DNA of 64,000 nucleotides from Arctopsyche grandis (GCF_051622035.1 NC_135364.1:22908501-22972500); one strand, 5' to 3'; positions 14,881-27,321 are shown, counted from the stretch's first letter. A program made the numbers and translations. The notes: generated by a model from the letters alone, not told the origin.

Positions 14881-15157
14881 TGTTGCGTTGCCTCCTTATA
14901 AAGGGCAGGTAGCTCAGGGCATCTTCGACGTCCGGTTACTTCCCTATTGTTTAGGCATATACTCGGATATGCATTCCCACGATATTCAGTCCCACGCTAT
15001 CGCTGTCAGTTCTGAGAACTCCACGGGAATGCGACCGAGTGCCCTTACCGCCGCTAAGTGTATTCGGGGGTCTCTCATTGTTAGCCGACTTGCACTTAAG
15101 CCTGGAGATAATCCTCGAAACCAATTAAAACGGCGGCCTCTTTTAGCATACGCTACA
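14881..15157 (-). mobile_element. Solo LTR (Gypsy-like family), shortened copy
   Basis: It begins TGTTGCG and ends ACGCTACA, with 4-bp duplications ATAG at 14877-14880 and 15158-15161. It shares CCTTATAAAGGG, ATACTCGGATATGCATTCCCA and the final blocks with the LTRs at 46805 and 54515, but lacks about 100 bases near its left end. Orientation is taken from the 54515 copy. Confidence 0.75.
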
Positions 15158-15161
15158 ATAG

Positions 15162-18100
15162 TAATGACAAAAAATTAAGTTGATCCTCTAACCAAAAGTA
15201 ATTTTTAGTAAGTCTTTCGATCGAGAATAGATCATTTAATTAGGGAAATATAATATGTACTAAGTCGTCTGCCGTTTGGATTCAAGTTATAATCCAATTT
15301 ACGGTATGTTTGTTTATATATAAATATATTTTAATTTGTTCACATAATATTTGCCATGAAAAGAATTACCATAAGCCGACACATTAAATTAGATTATTTT
15401 TTTCTACATAATAACTAACAATTTTTCAAACATAAAAGTACATAGGACAGAATAGTGACATCTATGGACAATCAACAAAATTTTTATATACAGCAAATTT
15501 TCGTGAAATACATTATGTAGGTAGCATTTATAAGATTCAACGAATTCGGGATGTTAATAGCTCGATTTTGCCAGAAACTGAGGGGGAAGATATCGATTTA
15601 TTGGATCTTTCACAGTAATTAAGCTAGAAAAATCGGAAAATTCTTACAGGAGTCAGTCGATCTATGTTTTAATAACCATAAAACATCGCCAGCAGCATAT
15701 TTGTCTGGAATTTGAATCCCTGACCTACTGGCATATAATAGCTCTACCAATGCACCACGCTACTATAATATATTATATATCAATATATTACCGTTTAATA
15801 TAAATGCACGAAAGGATTATCAAAGGCATAAAATATACTCTGTAATGTAAAGGGATCTTAGGCATAGCTATAGTTATGTAGACGACCCAGTAAGCAAGGC
15901 CTACTATTCAGTAGGCATGGTCAAATACTGTAGAAGTTTTCCAACATTTTCAGATTAATTTTTCATCCATTCCTCTAAGGTCGATTTTCCACCTATACTA
16001 ATTTCTAATAATAATTAATTATATCAAAATTTAAGTTGAAAAGCTGTGTATTTACAATGTCTGTGAATGCTTAATAGTTGCTTTTGTATAAATGGTATGT
16101 TTTTACTTGATTACAAAAGCAATTAATCGACATTCGGTAATTTTATTCAGCATTATAAAAAGTGTATGTGAATATGTCATATTTTTCCAAAAGTCAAAGG
16201 AACAAAATAAAACCTTACAGAACTACATATGTATATAACTTGAACGATTTCGAAGCATTTGAACACCACAAGATACATTACATTATTCGGAATGGGGGAT
16301 CGTTTTCTTGATACGAAATCAATAATGACCACTGCTTACTTGATTCTATATACCTTCATAATAATAATATGTCACGCATATTCTTCATTAGACACATACG
16401 TAGTGTAGGCATATATAATTATAGACTCGTTTTATACAAAACGGTGCATGTCACGAATTCGGAGTATTTAGACGTGTCTGTCTGCCGTTCGTTAGTTCTT
16501 TGTAAATTTAATGAACCAGTCGCATTGATAGGGTTAAATTTGAAGGGGAACACGTGTGTAAACCGCTCCAGTGACGTCACTTGACCTTTTGCGAGTGCAA
16601 CTGAGAAGCCTTGAATATCTCAATTAATAATGTTCTGCGAGGCTTCGATGAAAAATTCCATTCCGGTTTATTAATGTTGAAAGCTATGTAGCGAAGAATT
16701 TATATTCTCTGTGTAGGTAGTTCCATTAAAAAATAATTATAATAACTCATATTGTACTTAAGTGCATAGATACAATATTTAAAAATACTGGTGGCCTTAT
16801 AATATGTACGTTTATCTGCTTTTCCGAGATTCTGAACATATCGAATTAAAATATGTGACTGAATAATTTGTGAATTAAGTCTGACAGAAATAGTGTTTTT
16901 GGAACTGAAATTTGGACTTCCACCTTTCAAATATAACGGATCATACATACGTAGATGTATCAATTTAATTCATCTATGAAGGGCTTAGAAAATTCCTCGG
17001 AAAATGTTGGTTTTTCCGAAATAATGAGTTTAAAAATGAGAATTCTTAAGAATTTATCTTTCTCTTATAGTGTGTCTTCGAGTCTAAAACTATCCGGAAT
17101 TCTGAATCGTTTTATAGAAAAAATTAAGAATTTCGTAGAGCTTTCTCCCCTTAAACGAAAATTTATTATAAATTTAGAAGTTTTGTGCATTTTTAGAATA
17201 TCTGGCAAAATTTGTTGTCATGGCGCGTTAAGTTTAAAACAAGATCTTTTACAGTAAAGTTTATAAAATACATATGCAGATAGTGATGATTCTAAGGACT
17301 CTTAGAATTAAGATAGTGATGATTCTAAGGAATTTAATATTATATGTTATTATTAAAATTAAAATTATATAAAGGAAATCGATGCTTTATCTATCGATAT
17401 TTTGTATATACATATATATTTTAGATGTGTGAAAAATACACATAGAAAATTATATCACAAATATAATAAATAAACATTCTTATATAAAAATATTTTCATT
17501 TCATTTTTGTTAACTTTTAATATGTTAATCAGAAGTCTCATACATTTAAAAAATCTAATTTCAAACGTCGACTTTTAAAATATCAATATATGTAGGTTTA
17601 AGCTCATAAGCCTATTATAACCCGTTTAAAAGCTCATATTAAATATTCAACCTTTGATGTTCAGCATTTATATAACGACATTGAATTTTGTTTGATAACA
17701 TCAAAGAATTTATTTGAATTAAAAAACATACCTAATTGTAGATATGTATGTATAATCGGCCACATCTGAATTTACACATATAAAAACAAATTGCCTCATT
17801 TTTAATTTTGATATAAAGCCTGTGTGCCCCTTCCGGGTGATAAAACACCAATATGAGATTTACAACTGAAATTAATTTCAACGACCCCCCTCTCTACATA
17901 ATCGTATTAAGATATTTTTACGAGTGTTTCGTTTAATTTATTACCTCACGTAACGCGGCGGCTTTTTCACTCACTCACGGCGAATATATTCGCGTTGCGT
18001 TGCTACATCGACGACGGGTCACCCTAACATCAATTATTCCCGTTTATTTTAACCGAAAACGAGTCGGGGGACGCTCAATGCCCTATAACACCTTCAATTT

Positions 18101-18569
18101 CGCACTGGGGTTAATACGACCGCGGAAAAGTGGCAATAGCGACCGGAAACCGTAAACTTACCGTTTGCAGATTATTGTATCGTTAAATATTTACCGACCG
18201 AAATACATATACACAGGGTGAAGTGGAAACAACCAAACGACTGCGGTCTCGAAAATGAACACTTTAATTGAAAAGTAAATAAAACCAAACTATCGTTAAG
18301 TAATATTTTGAAAATAATAACCATAGAACGTTATCAAACATTATCTAAAACTTTCCTTAGCATAATTTTCTGAAATTCGTTGCATTTTCACTTGGATGTT
18401 ATCCATCTACTAATGCATAGTTTAAAATTGACAACTGTGTACATTTTTTATGAAACAGTCAAGCTTTTTACAATGAAATGGCAAGCTGAAGAATCAAGCG
18501 AATGTAGGGACAAGGCAACTTTTTTTAATCAAGATGTTTTGGGAACATTTCTCATATCATTTGCATAAA
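15162..18569. other. No gene identified
   Basis: Apart from SINE copy 2, AT-rich DNA with a CpG-richer patch at 17930-18180 and a short direct repeat (ATAGTGATGATTCTAAGGA) at 17280-17330. No supported gene. Confidence 0.4.
15650..15775 (-). repeat. tRNA-derived SINE, head fragment (copy 2)
   Basis: On the minus strand the sequence reads as a tRNA-like head: GTGGTGCATTGGTAGAG (A box region) and GGGATTCAAATTCC (B box), followed by the family's GCTGCTGG block. The body and tail are degraded. The tRNA-like fold is too damaged to be a functional tRNA gene. Confidence 0.55.
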
Positions 18570-19350
18570 ATTTTATAGAATTTACATGTATTCAGATACA
18601 CATCATCTTTCTAAAATCAAAACATTTCAGAATTTTAAGATTTCCCATTCAAAAATTTCAATGAAAGTCGACGGATTGCGTCGAGAAAAATTTTGAATTA
18701 CATATGTTCCAAAACGTGTTTTACTTCTCATCTTAGTGACATTATCTTTAAAAGGTTACTTTGATTGTATAGCTTGCATTCATTTGTCTATGAACATTTC
18801 ATTTTCAGTTAAAGGATTAATTTTCAAGTATAATTTTATGCAATTTACATCTAATAAGATACACATAACCTTGCTTAAATCAAAACATTCCAGAATTTCA
18901 AGATTTAACATTCTAAAATATCAATGAAAGTCCACGGATTGCGTCGATAATTTTTTTGAATTACGTTCCAAAACGTGTTTTTCTTCTCATCTTAGTGACT
19001 TTAACTATAAAATGTTATTTTGATTGTATAGCTTGCATTCATTTGTCTATGAACATTTAATTTTCAGTTAAAGGATTAATTTTCAAGTATAATTTTATGC
19101 AATTTACATCTATTCAGATACACATAACCTTGCTTAAATCAAAACATTCCAGAATTTCAAGATTTCCCATTCAAAAATTTCAATGAAAGTCCACGGATTG
19201 CGTCGAGAAAAATTTTGAATTATGTTCCAAAACGTGTTTTACTTCTCATCTTAGTGACATTATTTTTAAAAAGTTACTTTTATTGTATAGCTTGCATTCA
19301 TTTGTCTTAAGAACATTTCATTTTCAGTTAAATAATTTATTTTCAAGTTA
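18570..19350. repeat. Tandem array, ~260-bp unit, three copies
   Basis: The marker ACGGATTGCGTCG recurs at 18671, 18934 and 19193 (steps 263 and 259). Each unit also has CCAAAACGTGTTTT, CTTCTCATCTTAGTGAC, TGTATAGCTTGCATTCATTT and TTTTCAGTTAAA. There is no consistent reading frame, so this is non-coding tandem duplication. Confidence 0.85.
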
Positions 19351-19384
19351 CTCTTCGTCTAATTGTTGCTGCCTCATCCTGTAT

Positions 19385-19735
19385 ACTTTTGATCATAAAT
19401 TATGTTCAAAATATATCTTAGCTCTATTCTGATAGCTACTGAAATTTTATATATTGCAAATTTTGTGTTAGTATCTACATATAATTATATCTTATTTTAG
19501 TGTTAGTGTATACAAGCATTAAACAAAATAAAAATCATAATATATTTTACATATACATATGTTTATTATCTTAAATCGACAATCTAAAGCAAATTGTGTT
19601 TGGTCATCTGTGTTTATATCTGAAGGGTATAAGCATCTCAGTATAAAGAATCTTTATTAAGCTTATTAATATGGTTGTTACTGATTCTGTCATAAAATCT
19701 TCTGGCTATGTAGTTTTTTAGCAATATATACGACT
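19385..19735. repeat. Dispersed repeat, second copy of the 7.4-kb family
   Basis: CGACAATCTAAAGCAAATTG, CTGTGTTTATATCTGAAGG and GATTCTGTCATAAAATC match the 7.4-kb copy in order and spacing. It lies directly after the ~260-bp tandem array. Confidence 0.55.
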
Positions 19736-21761
19736 ATTCTGTATATAAAAGAGACACGGAGTATGAGAGGGTGTTAAAAGTACATATAAAACTGTTATAG
19801 TCGTAATTTGTTCACCTCTCAGTGGAACCCGTTTATCGGAGTTACGTTGAACGTACATGTATGATTTTTTTTACAACCCTTCCCAATAAACGTGTAGATC
19901 GTAACGTAATATTATTATGGCGTGTACGTGAAATAAAATAATAAAGTAATTGCGGCGATTCGACCGGTTTAGTGGTGGTGAAATATGTACGATATTTATT
20001 TTGATGCCGCGGCTGAAGGGTTGAAATATACATATGTATGTATGTATGTATGTCGAACCGTGTCGAATTTTCCGGCTGGGAAATTCCGCTTATCGGATTT
20101 TAAAGGGGTGGAGTTAGACCAGTTAGATTGCTCAGTATTTTCTTATAATATGCGATTAACACGGTGCTGTTAAATGGTACCCGCATACACTACGTTTAGT
20201 CAGAACTATTATACATATAATATTTTGTATATTATCTTAGTCTCTGTTCTAAAGTTTGCGATTTATCTGCTCAATGACAAAAATATGTATTAAATACAAG
20301 GTGGGTGCATAAAAATTCGACTGTTTGCATAAAGATTTATACAAATGTATTTACATATGACTTTCTTTTTAGCTGATTTTGTTTTTATTTTGATTTCAAT
20401 CAAATATATGTATAATTTTTTTAATTTTAATCGAACAAGTACACTCGCCTTTACAGATCGCTCCAAAGCGACAAGTGTACTAATACAGATAAAATACAAC
20501 AATACAAGTAATACAAGCATTTCTATATAATGCGAATTCATACGAACATCATCCACAGTGACATCTATGGAGAAATGTTTGCAGCATTTTATTATAGAAA
20601 TTGATGAACCTCAAGACGCTGAATAACTTAAGATTTACAAGAGAGATTATAAAGGAAATGCTGATTTACAGGAACCGTTTCAATGAAAATCAGAAAAATT
20701 GGCAAACACTGAAAGGAAACGATCGACCTGGAGTCACAAACCAAGGTCTGGCCAACAGCTACTAGTGGGAATCGAACCGTGACCACTCCGCCCCGAAAGC
20801 ATAATATAGTAACCACTAGTTCACGCTGCTGGTTTTGAAATATAAACGCGAAATGAATGCGAAAAGCGTGTATTTTAAATTTTAATTAAATAAGCAAATG
20901 TTCGTGCATATTCTCAATGCAAAAGTTAGCCGTGGAAACTTTTGAAGAAACCGTCAAAAATTCAACTGTCGAATAACACGAAAAACGTTTTTACCTCGAA
21001 ATAACATAATACATAATTTCTCGCGAGAGTTCTTTCGGTTTATTAAAGCTAGACGGTATATATGTACATATAACAAAAGCAAAGATAAGCAGGATTAATC
21101 CAAGACTTTTCAAACACCGCATAAAAACATATACAGGGCGAGACATAAACAATGAAATTTCTCGCTTTATCGCAACGAAACCGCAATTTAATTAGCCCTA
21201 AACGCCAGCAATAAAGCAGATCACTAACAAAAGACGACACTTGAAATTAAACAAACCCCCCCCCAAGAGCTCTAACCTTACCCATGATTGATGATTCGCG
21301 TAAATGGAGAAATGCGATGGGTTTGATAAAACTAGCGCTATATCGACCGCATAGTAAATTAATGCAAAATTTAAAAGGTTTAAACTTACGGAAGGATCTC
21401 ATCCTAAAGGACACGTTTCCTTTTACGACTGCCACTCTTCTCTTTATTGTGAATATTTTAAAAGGGAACACGAAGGGCCATTAACAAAACCGAAACAACA
21501 CAATACGCTAAATAAAACATAACGCAAACAAAGTGAACAATTCGATGGAATATTAAAGGCACGCGTAGAGACATTAAACGTGCTGGCAAATTGGTACGAT
21601 TGTCAATTTTGTATGAATTCTGCTCTCTTGTACGAATTATAAAAAATAAGAAAAGATTTAAGGAAGACGAACAATAATAAATTGAAGACAAGATAAAGCA
21701 GTTTTAATGTGATTAGTCAAATTTTCGTGCATTAAAAATAAACATATAAAACTACCATTTA
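19736..21761. other. No gene identified apart from SINE copy 3
   Basis: Mixed AT-rich DNA with a CATACATATGTATGTA-type simple repeat near 20030 and a stretch at 20840-21640 of more even composition. I see nothing else. Confidence 0.4.
20560..20837 (-). repeat. tRNA-derived SINE, copy 3
   Basis: Minus-strand head CCAGCAGCGTGAACTAGTGG with B box GGTTCGATTCC, then the body with CTTGGTTTGTGACTCCAGG, CGATCGTTTCC and GAAACGGTTCC shared by the other copies. The terminal AGGAAGG stem-loop is missing, so the 3' end is lost. Confidence 0.75.
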
Positions 21762-21965
21762 GCCAGCAGTATGGTTAAGTGGCGCTTAATGTCGTGTATG
21801 TTTAGCGCCAAGTGATCAGTGGGTTCGATCCGCTTTACTGCTGGTTAGATTTGGGGGTATTTGTGACTCCAAATCGATCGTTTTTTATCAGAGTTTGCCA
21901 ATTTTATGTGATCATTTTTGAAACGGTTCCTCAAAATTGGCAAAAAATCAACACCGAGCGCCGAT
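21762..21965 (+). repeat. tRNA-derived SINE, copy 4
   Basis: Head AGCCAGCAGTATGGTTAAGT with a perfect B box GGTTCGATCC at 21822-21831. The body contains GTGACTCCAAATCGATCG, AGAGTTTGCCAATTTTAT and GAAACGGTTCC. It is closest to copy 5 at 33.2 kb and runs on toward an A-rich LINE-like 3' end. Confidence 0.8.
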
Positions 21966-21989
21966 GGGCGGAGGGAACAAGTAAAAATT

Positions 21990-22130
21990 TCTATGACGGC
22001 GACTTGTTTTTTTTTTTCAATTTAAATAAATTTAATAAAAAAATAAATGAATATTTACTATTAGATTCGCCATGTTTAAGCTGTTTATATTATAAATACT
22101 GAGCGAAGCCGGGTAAAACAACTAGTACTA
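21990..22130 (+). repeat. RTE-like LINE 3' end fragment
   Basis: It contains AGATTCGCCATGTTTAAGC, TTTATATTATAAATACTGAG and CGAAGCCGGGTAAAAC. This block recurs in part at 57.37-57.51 kb (+) and 61.01-61.14 kb (-). The GAGCGAAGCCGGGTA ending is typical of insect LINE/SINE 3' ends; the family is my inference. Confidence 0.55.
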
Positions 22131-22223
22131 TATATACAAAACGAATAAATATTCGACATGTTGCTGATTTTATAAATAAAATAAGGAAATATTTTTGTAC
22201 AAAAGTTTTATATATGTACATAC

Positions 22224-23261
22224 CAGTGGCGTGCCGTCAATGGATGATTTGGATGCGCATCCCTTAAAATTTACGTCAAAAATATTTTCATATCAATTTT
22301 GTTTTCTGAATTTCTTAGTTTTTTTTCTCTCTCATTTATTTTTGATTATGCGATTATGATATATACGATCTTTTGTCTGATCCAATTGACATAAATGAAC
22401 ATCCCCGTGGAAAAGCCGTCTGCGCGACCGATGCTTGTTTCACACCAAGCTCGTATCGCCTTGGATGCTGTAGTTCCCTACAAATCTTTTGCGCATGCGC
22501 ACAAGTGAGCTGTCACTCTTGCGTATGCGCATGAGTGAGACGACTCTACAGCCGTCTCGCTCGCGCGACACTTGCTCTGGAAGCAAAATCTCCTTTTGCG
22601 TATGGTATGGACTTGATTCGCTTTTTATGTGTGGACTTTTGCTTGTTTTGTTGATTGATATTTCGTACGTTACGTCCTAAGTTATTTACTTTTATTATTT
22701 TATTGTAATCTATTACGTCCTAAATTATTATTTATTTATGACCCTAAATATAGATAGCCAAAGTAACAATGCAAGTGGATTTATCGCCGTTGTTAATAAT
22801 AATTGCAATTGTTTAATTACAAATGTACTAAAAAGAACATTTGCTTCTCTACTCTATAATGAAAAAGAGATTATTGTTAAGAGCCCAAAACCCACACCAA
22901 TATTGAATATGCATTCAATAAAAAACGAAAACATATCAAAGACATTTTAATAGATATAAATATGACAATGTTTGGAAGAATAAAATAAAATTAAAAAAAA
23001 AATAAACTGATCGTGTTTTGGACGGTTCGGTGATTACTGGTCACAAATTACTCGTCACAAAGTCACTAAAATCTCTATAACGGAACATCTGGCAGCCGAA
23101 AAGTCCGATAACTATCATATTAACGAGAACTTGAGTGCCAAATATTGTGTATTCGCGATTTTCATGGCAAAAATTTTCTTTGTGACCACCCCAATGTGAC
23201 GAATAGTCCAATTACCGTTTTGAACAGCATCCTCTGGTTGAAAAGTCGCCGCACGCCACTG
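22224..23261. mobile_element. hAT-like non-autonomous element (outer)
   Basis: Termini CAGTGGCGTGCCG and complement of CAGTGGCGTGCGG are 11-12-bp inverted repeats of hAT type (CAGTGGCG...). Flanking 8-mers are GTACATAC and ATACATAT, so the target duplication is only 6/8 preserved. The interior has no transposase and contains the MITE at 23023-23216. Confidence 0.65.
23023..23216. mobile_element. 194-bp GGTCAC-family MITE nested in the 22.2-23.3-kb element
   Basis: GGTTCGGTGATTACTGGTCAC at the left and GTGACGAATAGTCC at the right, with 8-bp flanks GTTTTGGA / GTTTTGAA (7/8). The same sequence in the opposite orientation makes up 33830-34002. Confidence 0.7.
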
Positions 23262-24369
23262 ATACATATTATACATACATATGTACATATATAATATTTA
23301 TTTGAAACGTTTTAGTTCATAAAGTAATGATATGTGTGAGTGAAGCTACACAACTTTGCATATTGTAGAAACGTTCAAACGACGAATCTTATGAGAAATT
23401 CTCGTTTACGATTAAATCGACATAAACAATTCAAATGTGAAATTAATTAACTGGGTCGCTTAAGTGAAATGGTATTCTTAATAGTCTCGTGAAAACGAAC
23501 GCGAGCAAATGTCAAAGGTGGAAAGCGGCACAAAGTGAATGCGCATATCGAGTACTAATTAACCTTACACGAACGAAGAGAAGATAAAATACAAAAAAAA
23601 AATAAAGTAAAAAGTGGAACCTTTAAATATTAATTCGATTTTAAATACCTCGAGCTTTATATTGCAATGTTCAGACATGGCAAGTTATACAGTACATCTA
23701 AAAGCAATTGTTAAAACATTTTTCCCGCAGATGATAGCGTTGTGCTAGCTGAAATCCTATGCATAGAGGAAGAGGACTTTGAAAACGAAGATAACGAGGC
23801 TGTCGCATGAGGTTTTATTGAAATTCTTCAGTTTTCGACGCTTCTCGAAAGTTCGATAGCTTATTTTTTTTTCGAACATGCGGTGGAGAGTTTTAAAATA
23901 TTTTAAAATTAATATTTTTCCCTCAGGTTATACACTCAAAATTATTATAATACTGATGGTGATGATTTCAACGGTTCACACACACACACTTGCATAACAT
24001 CTTATTAACACAGCTTCATTTTAATATATAAGTAATACTTAAATTTTACTAACTCGTCTAACCAATGCTTATATCAAATTAAATTAATTAACAGCTCTAA
24101 CTATTCAATTTTTTATTTATTTTATTTAACCACAATATTTTAAAAAATGCATGTTTTATTTTAAATTTTATATTTCAACGTTGATATACAATAATATAAT
24201 TAAGATTTGGTGAAGTGTAATAAATAATTATAAGGTGGATTGATAATTTTATTAAAAAAAAACTGATTTTGAATGCTTGGTTAGTAAAATGTCTTAATAC
24301 GGGTTGACATGATACGAGTAAGCCCATACTGAGTCACTCGGATTTTATTTTATTTATATATTTATATCA

Positions 24370-24413
24370 GGAAGGCCTAACAGGTAAACCCAATGCGCTC
24401 TCCTGGCCAATAC
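24370..24413 (-). repeat. SINE 3' tail fragment
   Basis: Only the terminal stem-loop remains: CAGGAAGGCC ... CTCTCCTGGCC, with the family's AACAGGTAAACCCAATGCG between the arms. Confidence 0.6.
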
Positions 24414-24500
24414 AAAAAAATAGTAATTATCATTGAATATAAATGAGAAAAAAACACATGTCTATATACACAAATACACATATATGTATATACATATATA

Positions 24501-24688
24501 CAGGGCTTTTTTTCCCGTGTAACGTGCTGGAACGGCGTTCCGGCACCTTTTTTCCCGGTATTTTTTATGCTTCAAAGGAATATTCTATATAATATAATTT
24601 AAATATAATTTTTTCTAATAAAAAACTTAAAAAAAATAAAAAACAAAAAGTGACTTACGGCACCTTTTTTTTCAAAAAAAAAGCCCTG
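24501..24688. mobile_element. 188-bp hAT MITE (CAGGGCTTTTTTT ends)
   Basis: Left end CAGGGCTTTTTTTCCCG and right end AAAAAAAAAGCCCTG are inverted repeats. Flanks CATATATA (24493-24500) and CATATATT (24689-24696) are an 8-bp duplication, 7/8 conserved. Subterminal GGAACGGCGTTCCGGCACC is a short palindrome, echoed by GGCACC near the right end. Confidence 0.82.
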
Positions 24689-24696
24689 CATATATT

Positions 24697-26060
24697 GACA
24701 TATACATATACACACAAATACATATTAATATAAATATACAAAGATACACAGATGAGTCACTCGGACGTTATTCGTAACGTCGCAACGTCCAAAAAACGTC
24801 CGAGTGACCAAATTAGTGGACTCGGTATAAGAGCGGACATATCGTGTCAATCCAGTATAATGCTTTTTTAAATCTTATGTTTTAATGAATATCAAAAATT
24901 AGTTACAATTTCAATATATGAAAAGAGTCATCATTTTTATACAAGAAAATTTGAATGAATTTTTGATTTTAACACAAAGCTTTTAATTAAAAAAATAAAA
25001 GCTGTCCATTTATTTTTATTATTATCCAAGCATTCTATAAGTATACATATGTATGTAACCATGTGATTTACAAACATGACAATTCAATCAATAGACTAAA
25101 CAAATGTTGATTTTATTTTGAAAATATTTTTATTTAAAATTGCATACTAATTAAAAAAAAATCCATATAAAATATATGCGATCGAAATCACATGATTTAT
25201 TATACATAACACTGTATCATACATGTAACACAATTGGAAGCATGGGAATTCGGACGCATATTTGCATTTCAGTGTAGAATATATTTGGTTTGAATTATTC
25301 GGTCAAAGCGCATTTCCGACCCACCTTAGTGCAGTTGCAGATGGAGCAGCATCATGCAGATGGATACATTCACATGCCACGAACAAACGGATTAAGCTAC
25401 ATATGTATGTATATGTAATGGAAATGTAGGAATCCAAGGTAATAATGGTACATTACGACCATTATAATCTCTTTTCTATCCCACCAAAGAGATGGGATAG
25501 AGATGGTTCAAAGGGAATGTCTGACTATAGTGGATTTATAAAAGCGAATTCATTACAGTTAGACTTAACTTTATACAATTCCAATTTACATACAAAGTAA
25601 AAAAAAAATAGCTTCCGGATTAGTGTAAGACGAGGTCTTCGCAGTAAAGTGACTTTTCTTCAATAACAGGCCCAAATCTGAACGAAAATAGTAGGTGCTA
25701 AATCAGCCTCAAATCAACAATGATATGTGATTAGTATTAATCACTAGTGTGAAGTCAAATCCTTATATTTTCTATTAGCTCGAATGAGCAGAATTTAGCT
25801 GTTTTTTGTTACAAGTTATAAAAACGATAAGTTTGCTCATAGAATTGTTACTTTAGAAAACATTTACACTGAGATTGCTCGAGTCTGATTTAGGTTTTGG
25901 CCTGATAGTGTTAAAGACCTATGTACTTCCACTCTTTGTAAACGATGTGCATATAAATAGTGTTCTTTTTAGAGGTATACAACCTTAAAATGAAATGAAA
26001 CAAAAAAAATCATGATAATGGCCATGGTGTTGGCTTTATTGAAAGATATTGTTATGCCAT
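24697..26060. other. No gene identified
   Basis: AT-rich. A palindrome-like ACGTCGCAACGTCCAAAAAACGTCCGAG region (in pieces, 24765-24805) and the GAGTCACTCGGA motif at 24332 and 24753 suggest another degraded repeat. No coding support. Confidence 0.35.
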
Positions 26061-26275
26061 TATTGTTTAAATATGATATTTAAACCTAATGGTTCGAATA
26101 AAGCGCAATTTTCGACCAATTTTTCGAGCAGCTTGGGCCATATATCGGCAATAACGCGGCGAAGGCTACCAAGTCGTCCATCGTCTCTGTTTTATCGACG
26201 TAAACTTACGACTTCACATATCCTCACAGAAAATAATCCAAAGTTGTTAAATCAAATGATCTTGGATTTTAATTT
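26061..26275 (-). pseudogene. Mariner-like transposase C-terminal relic
   Basis: On the minus strand two frames give recognisable transposase pieces: DLTTLDYFL, a stop, GYVKS (the region of the last catalytic Asp in SPDL-P-DYFLWG), then RRVIADIWPKLLEKLVENC ... LNIIFKQ and a stop at 26061-26063. A frameshift lies between them and a stop replaces the Trp of YFLW. It is clearly dead. It sits about 200 bases before the acidic terminal exon, within the presumed intron of that gene. Confidence 0.7.
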
Positions 26276-26488
26276 TTGAAATAAATTTGCACAGATCAAC
26301 TGTCTGCTTTTAAATTCGTGCGCATTTTTTCCGTAGAGTGGGGGTGGGTCTTTGTGAATGGAATTTATTAATTAGGGATGCGCTTTTGACTCGTCGACTC
26401 TTATTCAGAATATATTCTAGAGTGGAATGCATGATTTATTTTTTGTGTGTGAGATTTTTTTGACATATTTGTGTGTGTGTGTGTTCAG

Positions 26489-26778
26489 GATCTTTGGATG
26501 GCAGCGACAGCGGGTCTGCGGAAGACGCCTGCTGTTGGATCGAGGGTGACACCTGTCCGGACGACGACGACGAAGCTGATCATGAGGAAGGCTGCGACGG
26601 TGAAGGTGAAGGTGATTGCGACTCGCTAGCGGCAGAGGACACGGCGCTGCTCAGGACCGCAGCCACCACCGAGATCATCATCACGCCGATTTCGCCGGGG
26701 TGCGAGGGGCGGGGGCGGAGACGCGGGGACGCTCCGGTGCCCCTCGACCTGCACCTGCTGAGGCCTGAGGAGGTCTGA
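26489..26778 (+). CDS. Terminal coding exon of an unidentified gene, acidic C-terminus
   Basis: A GC-rich segment stands out from AT-rich flanks. It opens right after a (TG)n-pyrimidine tract and a CAG acceptor at 26486-26488, with two bases completing a split codon, and runs 95 codons to TGA at 26776-26778. The peptide starts SLDGSDSGSAEDACCWIEGD. It has a long acidic run rich in Asp, Glu and Gly with regularly spaced Cys (CCW, TCPD, EGC, DCD), then a less acidic tail with TEIIITPISPG, an Arg-rich patch and the end LHLLRPEEV. There is no transmembrane segment. I do not recognise the family; it could be the cytoplasmic or extracellular tail of a larger protein. No upstream partner exon was found in the preceding 26 kb, so a very long intron is implied. 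A CDS on the opposite strand (26626-26907, Arg/Gly-rich) is open too, but has no matching splice context and looks like a mirror effect of GC content. Confidence 0.55.
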
Positions 26779-27313
26779 CCCCCGCCACCGCCTCCTCCAC
26801 CCCCACCCCCACCCTCGCCGCCGTCTTCGCCACCGCATTCTCATCCGCTGACGCATCTTTGCCACCAGCTCTTCCGACCGCGAAGCCGACCGACGCCACT
26901 CACGCATTTATAGCCTACACCCCTCATACTTATATATCACACATACCTACCATGACGAAAGGTCGCAATTCGACTTCATTTAATTTTAAATAATTTTGCT
27001 CTACCGGTTCTTTTTTTCCGATGAATTTTTATTTGCATACAAAGATCAAGAGCATATTGTGTATGCTATTTAAAAAAAATGCGATTAATTATAGAAAATA
27101 TCAATTCATTTATATAAATATACAAATAAAAAACTAAAAAAAAAATAAATCTAATAAAAATTTTCGTTTGATTTTTTTTGCAAACGCATTATTTAATCGG
27201 ATGGGACACGCGGGAGAGGTGACGCAATGAACTGACAGTTGGTGCCAACTTAAGCATGTACCCGATCACGAACACCTCACGCGTTCGTAAAACAAATCTT
27301 ACATGTAATATGT
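26779..27313. other. Presumed 3' UTR of the acidic-exon gene
   Basis: It begins with a C-rich tract (26780-26830) directly after the TGA and returns to AT-rich DNA by 26940. AATAAA hexamers occur near 27126 and 27145, either of which could signal polyadenylation. This is inference from position. Confidence 0.4.
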
Positions 27314-27321
27314 ATCGTTTG

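Noticed and set aside
18209-18230. Second mariner-like MITE end (ACAGGGTGAAG)
   Set aside because: No matching inverted end was found within a reasonable distance.
26626-26907. 93-codon minus-strand frame opposite the acidic exon
   Set aside because: Arg/Gly/Trp-rich mirror of GC-rich DNA; the + strand has the acceptor, phase and stop of a real exon.
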